From positions 1 through 48,757 of IMG/VR virus record IMGVR_UViG_3300044712_002439: a stretch of 48,757 nt of DNA; one strand, given 5' to 3'. Source of the DNA: a virus. The stretch's first letter is position 1. Every line of letters begins with the position of its first letter. Shown one piece after another: positions 1-7,965 of the stretch. Below the pieces are notes generated by a model. That model had not been told where the DNA came from and made no database searches. It saw only the letters and a program-made list of their open reading frames with translations. The position numbers were made by a program, and so were the translations under genes.

Positions 1-227
1 GGTGGCGGTGCCCGCTGCGGGCGTCTGCTGGGCCTGGGCCGGCGCCCCGTTGGCCGGCGGCGTCATCGGCTTGTCCGCCGGCGGCGGACGGCGGGCGGCC
101 GCGGCGGCGGCCCGGGCAGCGGCCTCGCGCTCGCGCGCCTGGCGCTCCTGCTCGGCGCGGACGTTGGCCTCGTCGTCGGCCACCCGCGCGGCCGCCACCG
201 GGTCGTTGGTGAGCAGCGGGGCCAGCT
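1..227. repeat. Left copy of terminal overlap
   Basis: Bases 1-227 match 48513-48757 base for base except that the right copy has one additional 18-bp unit. The 18-mer (103-120 here) occurs once in this copy. The ATPase reading frame crosses the junction cleanly. Most simply an assembly overlap of a circular or terminally redundant genome rather than a true short terminal repeat. Confidence 0.9.
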
Positions 228-948
228 TCTCGACGTGGTCGAAGTGGAGCCGCTCGTTGAAGGTGTCCGGGAACGCCTGCGGGTAGCGGGTCTTCGTGCA
301 CATCGCCCGGTGGCTGTCCTGGTCGAGGTCGAACATCACGTCGAACTCGTACTCGAGGCCGTCGCGCTGCACGGGCGCCATGCCGATCTTCCGCGGCACC
401 GTGATCTTCCGGCCGTCCTTCTCGACCACGTCCTGCACCCACTCGGTCTTGGCCCGCATCGTGGCGATCAGGTGGTAGGGGGTGGCGAGCATCGAGTCCA
501 CGAACTTGTTGTGCTCGGGGGTGATGTCGCGCCAGGCCGTCCAGCTGTTGCCGCTCTTCTGCTTGGCGGACGCGGTGTCCTTCTGCTCCAGCAGGCCGCC
601 GGTCCCCGCCCAGGCCTGGGAGATGCCGTCGATGATGACGATGAAGTACCCGCCGCGCGCGGCGTCGCGCAGCGCCTCGATGTAGCGGCGAGGCCCGTAG
701 TCGGGGCCCAGCGTGGCGATGTCGAAGTCGAAGGGCAGCCCGGCGCTGCCGATGAGCCCCTGGTACTTCGCCGCGCTGCCGCGCTCGCTGTCGATGACCG
801 CGACCTTGCCGTCCGGCTTCATCAGCCGGATCAGGCCGAAGGCCAGGTCGAGCGCCGAGTAGGTCTTGCCCGCTCCCGCCGGCGCGCACATCCCGACCCG
901 CAGCCGCGCCAGGTCCCGCGTTGCCTTCTTGAACATCGACTCCGCCAT
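1..948 (-). CDS. RecA-like AAA family ATPase (N-terminal part, cut by window start)
   Basis: Predicted ATPase for phage recombination or replication. Translation from ATG at 948 (SD-like GAAAGGCGG upstream) gives a Walker A at residues 22-29 (APAGAGKT), then VIDSERGSA and a Walker B-like IVIIDG, the order seen in phage RecA/Sak4-like AAA_24 ATPases. The reading frame is open through position 1 and resumes at 48757, so the whole protein is about 428-434 aa with an Ala/Pro-rich C-terminal linker. The Ala-rich part includes the 18-bp unit whose copy number differs between the two window ends. It is the first gene of a leftward operon and its stop overlaps the start of the nuclease gene at 48177. 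Family assignment is confident; exact role (single-strand annealing partner, SSB partner) is inferred. Confidence 0.85.
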   Translation of the reverse strand, partial: MAESMFKKATRDLARLRVGMCAPAGAGKTYSALDLAFGLIRLMKPDGKVAVIDSERGSAAKYQGLIGSAGLPFDFDIATLGPDYGPRRYIEALRDAARGGYFIVIIDGISQAWAGTGGLLEQKDTASAKQKSGNSWTAWRDITPEHNKFVDSMLATPYHLIATMRAKTEWVQDVVEKDGRKITVPRKIGMAPVQRDGLEYEFDVMFDLDQDSHRAMCTKTRYPQAFPDTFNERLHFDHVEKLAPLLTNDPVAAARVADDEANVRAEQERQAREREAAARAAAAAARRPPPADKPMTPPANGAPAQAQQTPAAGTAT

Positions 949-1033
949 GCCGTCCGCCTTTCGTTGGTCCGCGGCGTCAGTGCCGCAGCGTCCGGTGCGG
1001 TGTAGATCGAAACGCGAACCAGCGCAAGCCCAA

Positions 1034-1062
1034 AGTATCGCGGACCGCGAACGGGGCCGTTG
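1034..1062 (-). promoter_or_regulatory. Candidate leftward promoter/operator for ATPase operon
   Basis: Read on the minus strand: CAACGG (1062-1057, weak -35), 4 nt, GTTCGC, 5 nt, GC, GATACT (1039-1034, -10). The spacing matches the leftward promoters at 12022-12050 and 46705-46733. It contains a perfect 6-bp inverted repeat TCGCGG-A-CCGCGA at 1038-1050, a likely operator. The -35 overlaps the -35 of the divergent rightward promoter. The leader to the ATPase ATG would be about 79 nt. Confidence 0.5.
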
Positions 1063-1089
1063 ACGAGCGCTGTCGCGTTCGGTTATAGG
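1060..1089 (+). promoter_or_regulatory. Promoter of HTH regulator, predicted leaderless
   Basis: TTGACG at 1060-1065 is followed by an 18-bp spacer and TATAGG at 1084-1089 (or TTATAG at 1083-1088 with 17 bp). Within the spacer lies TGTCGC (1071-1076), 5 nt, GT, directly before the -10, echoing the operator layout of the leftward promoters. Transcription would begin near 1095-1096, which is the A of the ATG of the HTH gene, so the mRNA should be leaderless or nearly so. Confidence 0.65.
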
Positions 1090-1095
1090 GAAGCC

Positions 1096-1368
1096 ATGAC
1101 GACTACCAAGCACCCCCTGCAGGCGGCGCTCGACGCGATCCCGCTCTCGCAGAACAAGCTGGCGGACCTCTCGGGCGTGCCCCAGAGCGTGATCTGCCAG
1201 GTGATCAATCAGAGCGGCGGGCGGCTGAAGTTCTCGCCCGACGCCGCGGCGAAGCTGCTGCCGCACCTCCAGGGCCGGCTGACGCTGCAGGAACTGATCT
1301 ATCCGCCGGGTGAGATCCCCGCGGCGGCGGCGACGCCCTCGGCCCCAGCGAAGCGGCGGCGCCGGTGA
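1096..1368 (+). CDS. Small Cro/CI-like HTH regulator
   Basis: A 90-aa basic protein with a helix-turn-helix at about residues 18-40 (SQNKLADLSGVPQSVICQVI), followed by a proline-rich tail ending in RRRR. ATG 1096 is preferred over an upstream in-frame TTG at 1060 because that TTG is part of the -35 box. It is the first gene of the rightward early operon and its stop overlaps the GTG of the next gene. It has no dimerisation or protease-type C-terminal domain, so it is more Cro-like than CI-like. Inferred role: binds the TATCGC-N5-GC operators inside the early promoters, including its own. Confidence 0.75.
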   Translation: MTTTKHPLQAALDAIPLSQNKLADLSGVPQSVICQVINQSGGRLKFSPDAAAKLLPHLQGRLTLQELIYPPGEIPAAAATPSAPAKRRRR

Positions 1369-1976
1369 CCGACTACTTCCGCGACAAGATCCGGCGGGTG
1401 ACGGCCGCGAGGCGCGTCGACCCGGGCCCGGTGCCGCACGTCGCCGGCGGCTTCGGCACCATCCTGATCGACCCGGCGTGGAGCTTCCGGAACAAGTGCG
1501 GCCGGCTGGCGCCCGAGAATGTGGAGGGCGGCTACGAGACGATGAGCGACAGCGCGATCCTGGCGCTTCCGGTGCGCGAGCGGGCGGCGCGCCGGTCGCA
1601 CATCTATCTCTTCGTCACCGACGCCCACCTCCACCTGGGGCTGCATTGTCTGGAGGCGTGGGACTTCGTCTTCATCCAGACGCTGGTCTGGGGGAAGCGG
1701 ACGGCCAAGAACGGCGTGCACCGCGTCGGCGGCGGCAACTACTTCCGGCACGTCCACGAGAACCTGCTCTTCGGCGTCCGGGGGCAGGCGCCTGCAGCGC
1801 GGCACGACCTAATCTCCCGCTTCGACGCCGTCAACCAGGGGCACTCGGTCAAGCCCCAGGCCATCCACGCGATCGCCGAGGCCATGAGCCCGGGGCCGCG
1901 GCTCGAGATGTTCGCGCGACGCCACCACTCGGGCTGGACCTGCTGGGGCGACCAACTGCCAAGGAGGCGGGGATGA
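1365..1976 (+). CDS. MT-A70 family adenine DNA methyltransferase
   Basis: A 203-aa protein with a DPAW motif at residues 36-39, the variant of DPPW typical of MT-A70-like N6-adenine methylases found in phages. The following GGYETMSD, the central HLHLGL and the later HENLLFGVRG also fit the family. GTG start overlaps the preceding TGA by 4 nt (GTGA); the stop overlaps the next ATG. No cognate nuclease lies beside it, so it probably modifies phage DNA as protection against restriction. The conserved Pro in the second position is retained; the third is Ala. Confidence 0.85.
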   Translation: MTDYFRDKIRRVTAARRVDPGPVPHVAGGFGTILIDPAWSFRNKCGRLAPENVEGGYETMSDSAILALPVRERAARRSHIYLFVTDAHLHLGLHCLEAWDFVFIQTLVWGKRTAKNGVHRVGGGNYFRHVHENLLFGVRGQAPAARHDLISRFDAVNQGHSVKPQAIHAIAEAMSPGPRLEMFARRHHSGWTCWGDQLPRRRG

Positions 1977-2233
1977 GCGACCCCACCGAGGCCGCCCTCC
2001 TGAAGGAGTGCAAGCGGTTGCGGAGCGAGGCCACCCTCGCGCGAGAGGCCGGGTTCAGGGAGGGCGTCGAGGCGGCCAAGGACAGGCTCACCATCGAGTC
2101 CATGGCCCGGGAGCGTTGGGACAACCAGGGGTCGCGCCTGCTTGCCTCCTGCGTCAAGTCGCTCGATTCCCTGTCCCCGCCTCCCCCCACCACCCCCGCG
2201 AGCGGCAACGAGAAGAAGGAGGACCAGGGATGA
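1973..2233 (+). CDS. Hypothetical protein, small charged helical
   Basis: 86 aa with no family I recognise. Residues 1-60 are predicted helical and highly charged (KECKRLRSEATLAREAGFR); residues 65-86 are a Pro-rich then acidic tail. Start and stop overlap both neighbours by 4 nt (ATGA), so it is translationally coupled between the methylase and the next small gene, which is the main evidence that it is real. Confidence 0.6.
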   Translation: MSDPTEAALLKECKRLRSEATLAREAGFREGVEAAKDRLTIESMARERWDNQGSRLLASCVKSLDSLSPPPPTTPASGNEKKEDQG

Positions 2234-2514
2234 ACCCCATCGACTTCCCGCAGGCCAACCGGACGTTCACCGGGCCGCGAGAGGGCGGGGCGCCGACGCC
2301 GACTCCCTACCGAAAGCAGACCGCCGAGATGGCCGAATTCGTGCTGCTGGAGGAGATGGACGGCCAGACCCGCGACTTGGTCCTGCACGGCACGGCCGAG
2401 GAGGTGCGGGAGGTCGCAGCCCGCGAGGGCAGCAAGGATCCGGAGGGCGCGGTGCAGCACGCTGCAGCGATCAAGGACCTCATCGAGACGATCCGAAAGT
2501 GGGGTTCGGGGTGA
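2230..2514 (+). CDS. Hypothetical protein
   Basis: 94 aa, acidic, not recognised. The N-terminus has a Pro/Thr-rich stretch (PTPTPYRK), the remainder is predicted helical with many Glu. ATG 2230 follows GAGGACCAGGG and overlaps the upstream stop; its own TGA overlaps the GTG of the sce7726-like gene. Its position among nuclease and helicase genes suggests an accessory role in early DNA metabolism, but nothing in the sequence proves it. Confidence 0.6.
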   Translation: MNPIDFPQANRTFTGPREGGAPTPTPYRKQTAEMAEFVLLEEMDGQTRDLVLHGTAEEVREVAAREGSKDPEGAVQHAAAIKDLIETIRKWGSG

Positions 2515-3083
2515 CCAACGATCCCGCCATCCGCTCTGTCCTGCGCGCCGACCTCGCCGCGCGCTTCCCGGGTGCCATCATCCTCGACGAGTTGGGCCTG
2601 GAGTACGGAGCGAGCCGCGTCGACGTCGCCGTGGTCGACCAGGACGGCCTGCACGGCTTCGAGATCAAGTCGCCCGTCGACTCCCTCGACCGGCTGCCGC
2701 GCCAGGTCACCGGCTACGGCCGGGTGCTCGACACCGTCACCCTCGTCTCCGCCGCCGACCACGTGGACGAGGCCGCCCGGATCATCCCGGCGTGGTGGGG
2801 CCTGTGGGTGGTCGACGGCCAGGGCCTCAAGGAGACGAGGCCGGCGGGCCGCAACCCGGCACCGGACCCGAGGGCGATCGCCAGGCTGCTGTGGCGCGAG
2901 GAGGCCGAGAACCTGGTCCGGCGGGCCACCCACGCCCCGGGGCTCTCCCGGCTGCGCAAGGAGGTCCTGCAGGAGCGGCTCGTCGGCCTCGTGGCCTTGG
3001 AGGAACTTCGGCGGATGGTCCGCGAGGCGCTCGTCGCCCGGCCGAAGTGGGTGGCGAAGCATGGAGCCGAGGTCCAGGCGTGA
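2511..3083 (+). CDS. sce7726 family protein, PD-(D/E)XK nuclease-like
   Basis: 190 aa. RVDVAVV (D38) followed by GFEIKS (E51, K53) forms a D...E-x-K core, and the flanking SLDRLPRQV and a later IPAWWGL match the sce7726 family. This family has a restriction-endonuclease fold and its biological role is poorly known. GTG start by 4-nt overlap. It lies directly before an SF2 helicase gene and upstream of a second nuclease-fold gene (VRR-NUC), so a joint function in DNA processing is plausible. Confidence 0.75.
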   Translation: MTNDPAIRSVLRADLAARFPGAIILDELGLEYGASRVDVAVVDQDGLHGFEIKSPVDSLDRLPRQVTGYGRVLDTVTLVSAADHVDEAARIIPAWWGLWVVDGQGLKETRPAGRNPAPDPRAIARLLWREEAENLVRRATHAPGLSRLRKEVLQERLVGLVALEELRRMVREALVARPKWVAKHGAEVQA

Positions 3084-4639
3084 GCGATCCCGCCGGGCCG
3101 CCGCGGCAGCACCTGCGGCCGTACCAGGACAAGGCCCTCGACGGCCTCCGCCACGCCATCGCCGCCGCGCTCCGCAAGGGCGAGCAGCCGAGGTCCCTGC
3201 TCGTCGCTCCCACCGGCGCCGGGAAGACGTCGATCGCGGCCGCCATGATCGACTCGGCCGTCCGCCGCGGGAAGCGCATCTGGTTCGTGGCCCACCGCAA
3301 GGAGTTGATCGACCAGTGCTCGCGGCGCCTCGACGGCCAGGGCGTCCCCCACGGCGTTGTCATGGCCAGCCACCCGCGCTTCATGCCGAGCCAGCCGGTC
3401 CAGGTGTGCTCGGTGCAGACGATCGCAGCGCGGGACATCAACCTGCTCTTGGGGATGCTCGGCGGGCCGCCCGACATCATCATCGTCGACGAGACCCACC
3501 TCGCGCGCGCGCGCAGCTACGCCCCGTTCTTCTCCCTCTTCCCCAAGGCCGTGGTCATCGGCCTCACCGCCACGCCCTGGCGCCTCGACGGCCGCGGCCT
3601 CGCTGAGCTCTACACCTCGCTCGTGGTCGCGGCGACACCGGCCGAGCTGGAGCAGATGGGCTACCTGGCCCGGGCCACCGGCTTCGCCTTCGACATGCCG
3701 GACCTCTCGGGCGTCCACAAGCGCGGCGGCGAGTACAAGGAGGAGGAGACCGCGAAGCTGATGGCGGCCACCACCATCGTCGGCAACGTCGTTGAGAAGT
3801 GGGTGGAGCACGCGGACGGCCGGCGCACCGTGGGCTTCGCCGTCAACGTCGAGCACTCGAAGCTGCTGGCCGCGCAGTTCTGCGACGCCGGCGTCAGGGC
3901 CGAGCACCTGGACGGCTCGATGCCGAAGAAGGAGCGCGAGGCCGTCCTCGCCCGCATCGCCAGCGGCGAGACCGAGGTGCTCTGGAACGTCAACGTCCTC
4001 ACCGCCGGATGGGACTGCCCGCTCGTCGAGTGCGCCATCCTGGCCCGGCCCACGATGTCGCTGTCGATGGTCCTGCAGATGGTCGGCCGCGCCGCCCGGC
4101 CGGCGTGCCGCGCGTGCGGGCGGGACATCAACACCACCGACCCGGCCTGCCGCCACTGCGGGTCGACCGACCTCAAGCGGACCTTTCGGATCCACGATCA
4201 CGCCGGCTGCATCATGGAGCACGGCCTGCCGAACGCGCCGCGCGACTACGACCTCACCTCGGACGTCCAGAAGAAGAAGAAGGGGAAGCGGGACCTCCAG
4301 GACGCCGCGCAGATCCGGGTCTGCTTGAAATGCTACGCCATGTTCCCGGCCGAACTGGAGGCGTGCCCGGCGTGCGGGTGGATCAACCCGAGGCGGGTGC
4401 GCAAGATCAAGCACGTCGACGGCGAGGCCATCTCTCTCGAGGAGGCAGCTGCTCGGGGCGCCGACAAGAAGCGCACCTGGGTCCCGGACAGCCAGGCCTA
4501 CGCCGCCTTCCTCGGGCTGCTGGCGGAGGCGCAGTCGAAGCGATACAACCGCGCCTGGGTCAAGATCCGGTTCCATCGTCAGCACGGCTTCGCGCCCAAG
4601 AACGAGTGGTGGGAGCGGGCGAACAGCCTGGGGGCCTAG
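3080..4639 (+). CDS. SF2 DEAD/DEAH-type helicase with zinc ribbons
   Basis: 519 aa. Motif I APTGAGKT (43-50), motif II DETH (137-140), motif III TATP (163-166) and motif VI MVGRAAR near 340 show a complete superfamily 2 core like phage DEAD/DEAH helicases (T4 UvsW-like class). After the core are two Cys clusters (CRACG...CRHCG and CLKC...CPACG), probably zinc ribbons. GTG 3080 overlaps the upstream stop. Likely unwinds or remodels branched DNA in replication or recombination together with the neighbouring nuclease-fold proteins. Confidence 0.9.
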   Translation: MSDPAGPPRQHLRPYQDKALDGLRHAIAAALRKGEQPRSLLVAPTGAGKTSIAAAMIDSAVRRGKRIWFVAHRKELIDQCSRRLDGQGVPHGVVMASHPRFMPSQPVQVCSVQTIAARDINLLLGMLGGPPDIIIVDETHLARARSYAPFFSLFPKAVVIGLTATPWRLDGRGLAELYTSLVVAATPAELEQMGYLARATGFAFDMPDLSGVHKRGGEYKEEETAKLMAATTIVGNVVEKWVEHADGRRTVGFAVNVEHSKLLAAQFCDAGVRAEHLDGSMPKKEREAVLARIASGETEVLWNVNVLTAGWDCPLVECAILARPTMSLSMVLQMVGRAARPACRACGRDINTTDPACRHCGSTDLKRTFRIHDHAGCIMEHGLPNAPRDYDLTSDVQKKKKGKRDLQDAAQIRVCLKCYAMFPAELEACPACGWINPRRVRKIKHVDGEAISLEEAAARGADKKRTWVPDSQAYAAFLGLLAEAQSKRYNRAWVKIRFHRQHGFAPKNEWWERANSLGA

Positions 4640-4640
4640 C

Positions 4641-5051
4641 GTGTCGACGCCAGAGCAGATCGTCTCGTCCGAGATCGCGGCCGCCATCGGCGCGCGCCCA
4701 GGTCTGCGCATCTGGCGGAACAACACGGGCACCGCCTACCAACCGATCAGCGACGCCGGCCGCGTGGCGCTCCAGCGCCTGATGCGGACCCCCGGAATGC
4801 TGCGGCCTGTCAACTACGGACTGACCGGATCGACCGACTACATCGGGCTCGCGGCGGCGAAATGCCCCGCGTGTGGGACTGGCCCTGTCGGCCGGTTCGT
4901 GGCATTGGAGGTGAAGTCTCTGAAGGGCACCCTCTCCGAGCAGCAGCGGCGGTTCGGGGTGATGGTCCAGAGCCTTGGCGGGATCTGGATCCCAGCGCGG
5001 TCGGCCGAAGAGGCGCGTGCTGGCATCGAGCGCGAACTCCGGGAGGGCTGA
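4641..5051 (+). CDS. VRR-NUC domain nuclease
   Basis: 136 aa. GSTDYIGL (D65), then ALEVKS (E90, K92) and SEQQRRF (Q101) give the VRR-NUC catalytic pattern of a small phage endonuclease, often beside helicases and primases. An unusual insertion of about 13 residues with CPACG (75-79) sits between D65 and E90. GTG start one base after the helicase stop; the stop is immediately followed by the GTG of the primase. VRR-NUC proteins are associated with Holliday-junction or flap cutting; the specific substrate here is inferred. Confidence 0.85.
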   Translation: MSTPEQIVSSEIAAAIGARPGLRIWRNNTGTAYQPISDAGRVALQRLMRTPGMLRPVNYGLTGSTDYIGLAAAKCPACGTGPVGRFVALEVKSLKGTLSEQQRRFGVMVQSLGGIWIPARSAEEARAGIERELREG

Positions 5052-7382
5052 GTGGCGAGGGTCAAGGAGGAGTGCAGCAAGGCACGTTTGCTGGCGATCG
5101 CCGAGGCCCAAGGGCTGGCGACGCGGGGCGGCCGGATGCAGTGCCCGGCGCGGTGCTCCGACGACGCCCGAGGGGCGACGGTCGACGACTCGGACCATGG
5201 CGCGCTCTGGTCGTGCAAGCGGTGCGGCAAGGGCGGCAGCGTCATCGATTTCTTCCAGGTGCTCGAAGGCCTCGACGTCCAGGACGCGATCGCCGTGGCC
5301 GAGGAGGCGCTCGGCATCATCCCCGAGCCGCCGCCGTCCGCGCGCGCGCAGGAGCGGCGCGACCCGCTCAAGACCTGGCAGGCGACCACCGACAACGACC
5401 CGCCCGGCCTCGCCTACCTCCGCGGCCGCGGGCTCGATTCGGCCGTCGCCCTCGGGGCTGTGCGCTTCAACACGGGCCGGGCCAGTGACTCCTGGGTGGA
5501 CGCGCAGGCGTCTGCAGGCTACCGGGTCGCCATGCCGCTCCGCGATCGCCACGGGACGATCGTCTCGGTGCAGCTGCGCTCGGTGAACAAGGCGGCCGAC
5601 CCCACCAAACTCTCGCTGGCGAAGTGCCCCTACCAGTGCTCGGTCGGCCTCGGCGACCCGGTCCGCGCTGCGAAGGCGGAGACCGTCTTCCTCTCCGAGG
5701 GCATGGCCGATACCCTCGCTCTCACCGTGGCCGGCGTCCCCGTCGTCGGGGCGCCCGGCGCTGACCAGCTGCATCGACTCGTCGACCTGGTCGGCGACCC
5801 GCGCGACCGCCGCTTCATCCTCTGCCCCCAGAACGACAAGCTCGCCCTCGACAAGAAGACTGGGCAGCCCAAGGTCTGGAAGCTGCCGGATGGCACCGAG
5901 AGCACCGGCTGCCAGAGCCGCCTCTTCTTCGACTACCTCGGCGGCATCCTGCGCGAGCGCGGCGGCGAGGTCCTGGTGATGGAGACGCCGGCGCCATCCA
6001 AGGATCCCGCCGAGTGGCTGGCCGCGGTCGGCGTCGACCGCTTCACCGCCACCGTGAAGGCCCTGGCCCAGCCCACCGTCCGTGGCGAGCGGCCCCCGGC
6101 GCCGGTGCGCGCGCTGCGCGCCGTGCCGAACGACCCGTCCGACGCCGGGGCCACCAGCGGCAACGCCGCGGTGGCCGTCGAGGACGCGCCCAAGGGACTG
6201 TCGAAGAGCTACGCCTCGCTCTGCCACATCCTGCGGACGGCCGCGCTCCGCGAGCTGATCCTGGGCCCGGGCGACCTCGAGTTCAACGCGCAGGCCCTGC
6301 TGCCCACCATCGGCCGCAAGCCCCTCGATGAGGACGTGGCCTCCTCGATCGTCCGCGAGCGCTGCGAGACGCGGCTCCGGACGAACCGAGCCGCCAGCGG
6401 CATCCAGTTCAACAAGGGCGACATCGACCAGGCGCTCATCGCCGTCGCGCGCGAGAAGACGTACAACCCGGTCGCCGACTACCTGCGCGGCCTGAAGTGG
6501 GACGGCGTCCACCGCCTCGACCACATCTGCGACGACTTGTTCGAGTGCGAAAAGACGGAGATCACCGCGCTGCTGATGCGCCGGTGGATGATCTCCGCGG
6601 TCGCCCGCGCGCTCCGGCCCGGGTGCAAGGTCGACACCGTCCTGATCCTAGTGGGCGCCGGCGGTCGCAAGAAGAGCACCTTCTTCGAGGAGTTGGTGGG
6701 CGAGGGTTGGTTCTCCGACTCCAGCATCACCATCGGTGACAAGGACGCCTACCTCCTTCTGCGCCGGGTCTGGGTCCTGGAGTGGGCTGAGCTCGAAGCG
6801 ATGCAGAAGGCGGCACGCGCCGGCGCCGTCAAGGCCTTCATCGCCAGCCGCAGCGACTACTTCCGCCCACCCTACGCCCGATCCATGAGGGCGATCCCGC
6901 GGACCTCGGTCATCGTCGGCACCACCAACGAGAACGAGCCGCTCTCGGACCCGACCGGCAACCGCCGGTACTGGCCGATCCGCATCACGGGCGAGATCTA
7001 CCTGGACGGCGTGCGCGCGCAGCGCGACCAACTCTGGGCCGAGGCCGTGGCCGCCTTCGACGCCGGCGAGCGGTGGTGGCTGGAAGCCGACGAGGATGCG
7101 GTCCTCGACCGGACGCGACAGGCCTACGAGCAGCGCGACCCATGGGAGGATCTGATCACCGAGATCGTCCACGAGAAGAGCGGCATCACCACTAACTGGA
7201 TCCTGGAGCAGCTGCACGTCGACATGAAGGACCGGAACCGCGGCCACCAGATGCGGGTCGCGGCGGTCATGGGCTCGGCGCGCCTCGGGTACGTGAAGCG
7301 GAAGCCGGTGGTGGATGGCCGGCGGGCGTGGGTGTGGGTGAAGGACCAACCAGAGCAGCGCAACCTCGGAGGGATGACATGA
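5052..7382 (+). CDS. Primase-helicase: CHC2 zinc finger plus VirE-type helicase
   Basis: 776 aa. The N-terminus has a CHC2-like zinc finger (Cys 31, 35, 55, 58) with the GGSVIDFF continuation of primase zinc domains. A TOPRIM-like segment follows at about 210-235 (LSEGMADTLAL, then VVGAPGA). From about 470 the VirE (virulence-associated E) ATPase domain begins, with RGLKWDG, a P-loop variant GAGGRKKST (535-543) and WAELEAM. The usual Gly before the P-loop Lys is Lys, a variation I recall in other VirE proteins. It replaces separate DnaG and DnaB-type functions and is the probable replisome core. GTG start. Confidence 0.88.
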   Translation: MARVKEECSKARLLAIAEAQGLATRGGRMQCPARCSDDARGATVDDSDHGALWSCKRCGKGGSVIDFFQVLEGLDVQDAIAVAEEALGIIPEPPPSARAQERRDPLKTWQATTDNDPPGLAYLRGRGLDSAVALGAVRFNTGRASDSWVDAQASAGYRVAMPLRDRHGTIVSVQLRSVNKAADPTKLSLAKCPYQCSVGLGDPVRAAKAETVFLSEGMADTLALTVAGVPVVGAPGADQLHRLVDLVGDPRDRRFILCPQNDKLALDKKTGQPKVWKLPDGTESTGCQSRLFFDYLGGILRERGGEVLVMETPAPSKDPAEWLAAVGVDRFTATVKALAQPTVRGERPPAPVRALRAVPNDPSDAGATSGNAAVAVEDAPKGLSKSYASLCHILRTAALRELILGPGDLEFNAQALLPTIGRKPLDEDVASSIVRERCETRLRTNRAASGIQFNKGDIDQALIAVAREKTYNPVADYLRGLKWDGVHRLDHICDDLFECEKTEITALLMRRWMISAVARALRPGCKVDTVLILVGAGGRKKSTFFEELVGEGWFSDSSITIGDKDAYLLLRRVWVLEWAELEAMQKAARAGAVKAFIASRSDYFRPPYARSMRAIPRTSVIVGTTNENEPLSDPTGNRRYWPIRITGEIYLDGVRAQRDQLWAEAVAAFDAGERWWLEADEDAVLDRTRQAYEQRDPWEDLITEIVHEKSGITTNWILEQLHVDMKDRNRGHQMRVAAVMGSARLGYVKRKPVVDGRRAWVWVKDQPEQRNLGGMT

Positions 7383-7588
7383 TCGGGCCGTGTGAGGTGT
7401 GTGGGAAGATGACCATGGAGTCGAAGCCGGTGAGCATCGCCTGGCTGTGCCCAGCCGACTTCGCCGCCTGGCTCGACTCGGGCGAGCGCCGGCGCTGCGT
7501 CCTGCAGGGCGGGCTGCACCGCAACCTGATGGACTTCATCGCCCGCCGCAAGGCGGAGATCCTGAATGGCACCAAGGTGCCGGCGTGA
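7379..7588 (+). CDS. Small hypothetical protein, zinc-binding candidate
   Basis: 69 aa, unrecognised. CEVCGK at 5-10 and a later LCPADF suggest a zinc-binding fold. ATG 7379 has a good SD (GGAGGG at 7368-7373) and overlaps the primase stop by 4 nt; the stop overlaps the next GTG. Probably an operon-coupled accessory protein. Confidence 0.65.
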   Translation: MIGPCEVCGKMTMESKPVSIAWLCPADFAAWLDSGERRRCVLQGGLHRNLMDFIARRKAEILNGTKVPA

Positions 7589-7965
7589 GGTCCATCGCCC
7601 TGCGCCTGAAGCGCGGCGCGCTGGTGGTCCTCGCCGCCATCGAGCGGGCGCTCTTCCCGCGCCAGCACTGCTTCGAGGCCGGCTGCCAGGCTCGCGGAAC
7701 CCACGCCATCCGCGTCACCGTCCGATCCGAGCACGGCGAGCAGGTCGAGATCATGGCCCGGGTCCTCGTGCCTGCAGTCCTCTGCAGCGAGCACGCGCAC
7801 GCCGAGGAGCCGCTCCTGGCCCGCGACGTCATGCCCAAGGCCCACCGCCAGCGCATCGGCTGGGATCTCGAGCGGCGCTTCGGCGGCGTCCCCGTCTCCT
7901 GGGACCGCTCCACCGTCGAGATCCGCCACCGCTTCTGGGCCTGGCTCCTCTGGAGGGCGTCGTGA
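7585..7965 (+). CDS. Hypothetical protein
   Basis: 126 aa, not recognised. It has a basic, hydrophobic N-terminal stretch (LKRGALVVLAAIERALF), Cys at CFEAGC and VLCSEH, and a Trp-rich C-terminus (HRFWAWLLWRAS). GTG start and TGA stop overlap both neighbours by 4 nt, supporting translation. No function can be assigned. Confidence 0.6.
   Translation: MRSIALRLKRGALVVLAAIERALFPRQHCFEAGCQARGTHAIRVTVRSEHGEQVEIMARVLVPAVLCSEHAHAEEPLLARDVMPKAHRQRIGWDLERRFGGVPVSWDRSTVEIRHRFWAWLLWRAS

Noticed and set aside
1-227. True direct terminal repeats of a linear genome
   Set aside because: The repeat is very short, lies inside one gene and restores its frame across the ends; an assembly overlap of a circular or permuted genome is simpler.
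235-1005. A 256-codon plus-strand frame opposite the start of the ATPase gene
   Set aside because: The minus strand encodes Walker A and B motifs and crosses the window ends in frame; the plus frame is a shadow.
2714-6524. Long minus-strand frames opposite the helicase and primase
   Set aside because: The plus-strand genes have complete catalytic motifs; the antisense products have none.
6651-6680. Broken P-loop in the VirE helicase domain (Lys in place of the usual Gly before Lys-Ser)
   Set aside because: VirE-family P-loops vary at this position in other proteins I recall, and the rest of the domain is intact, so it is not treated as inactivation.
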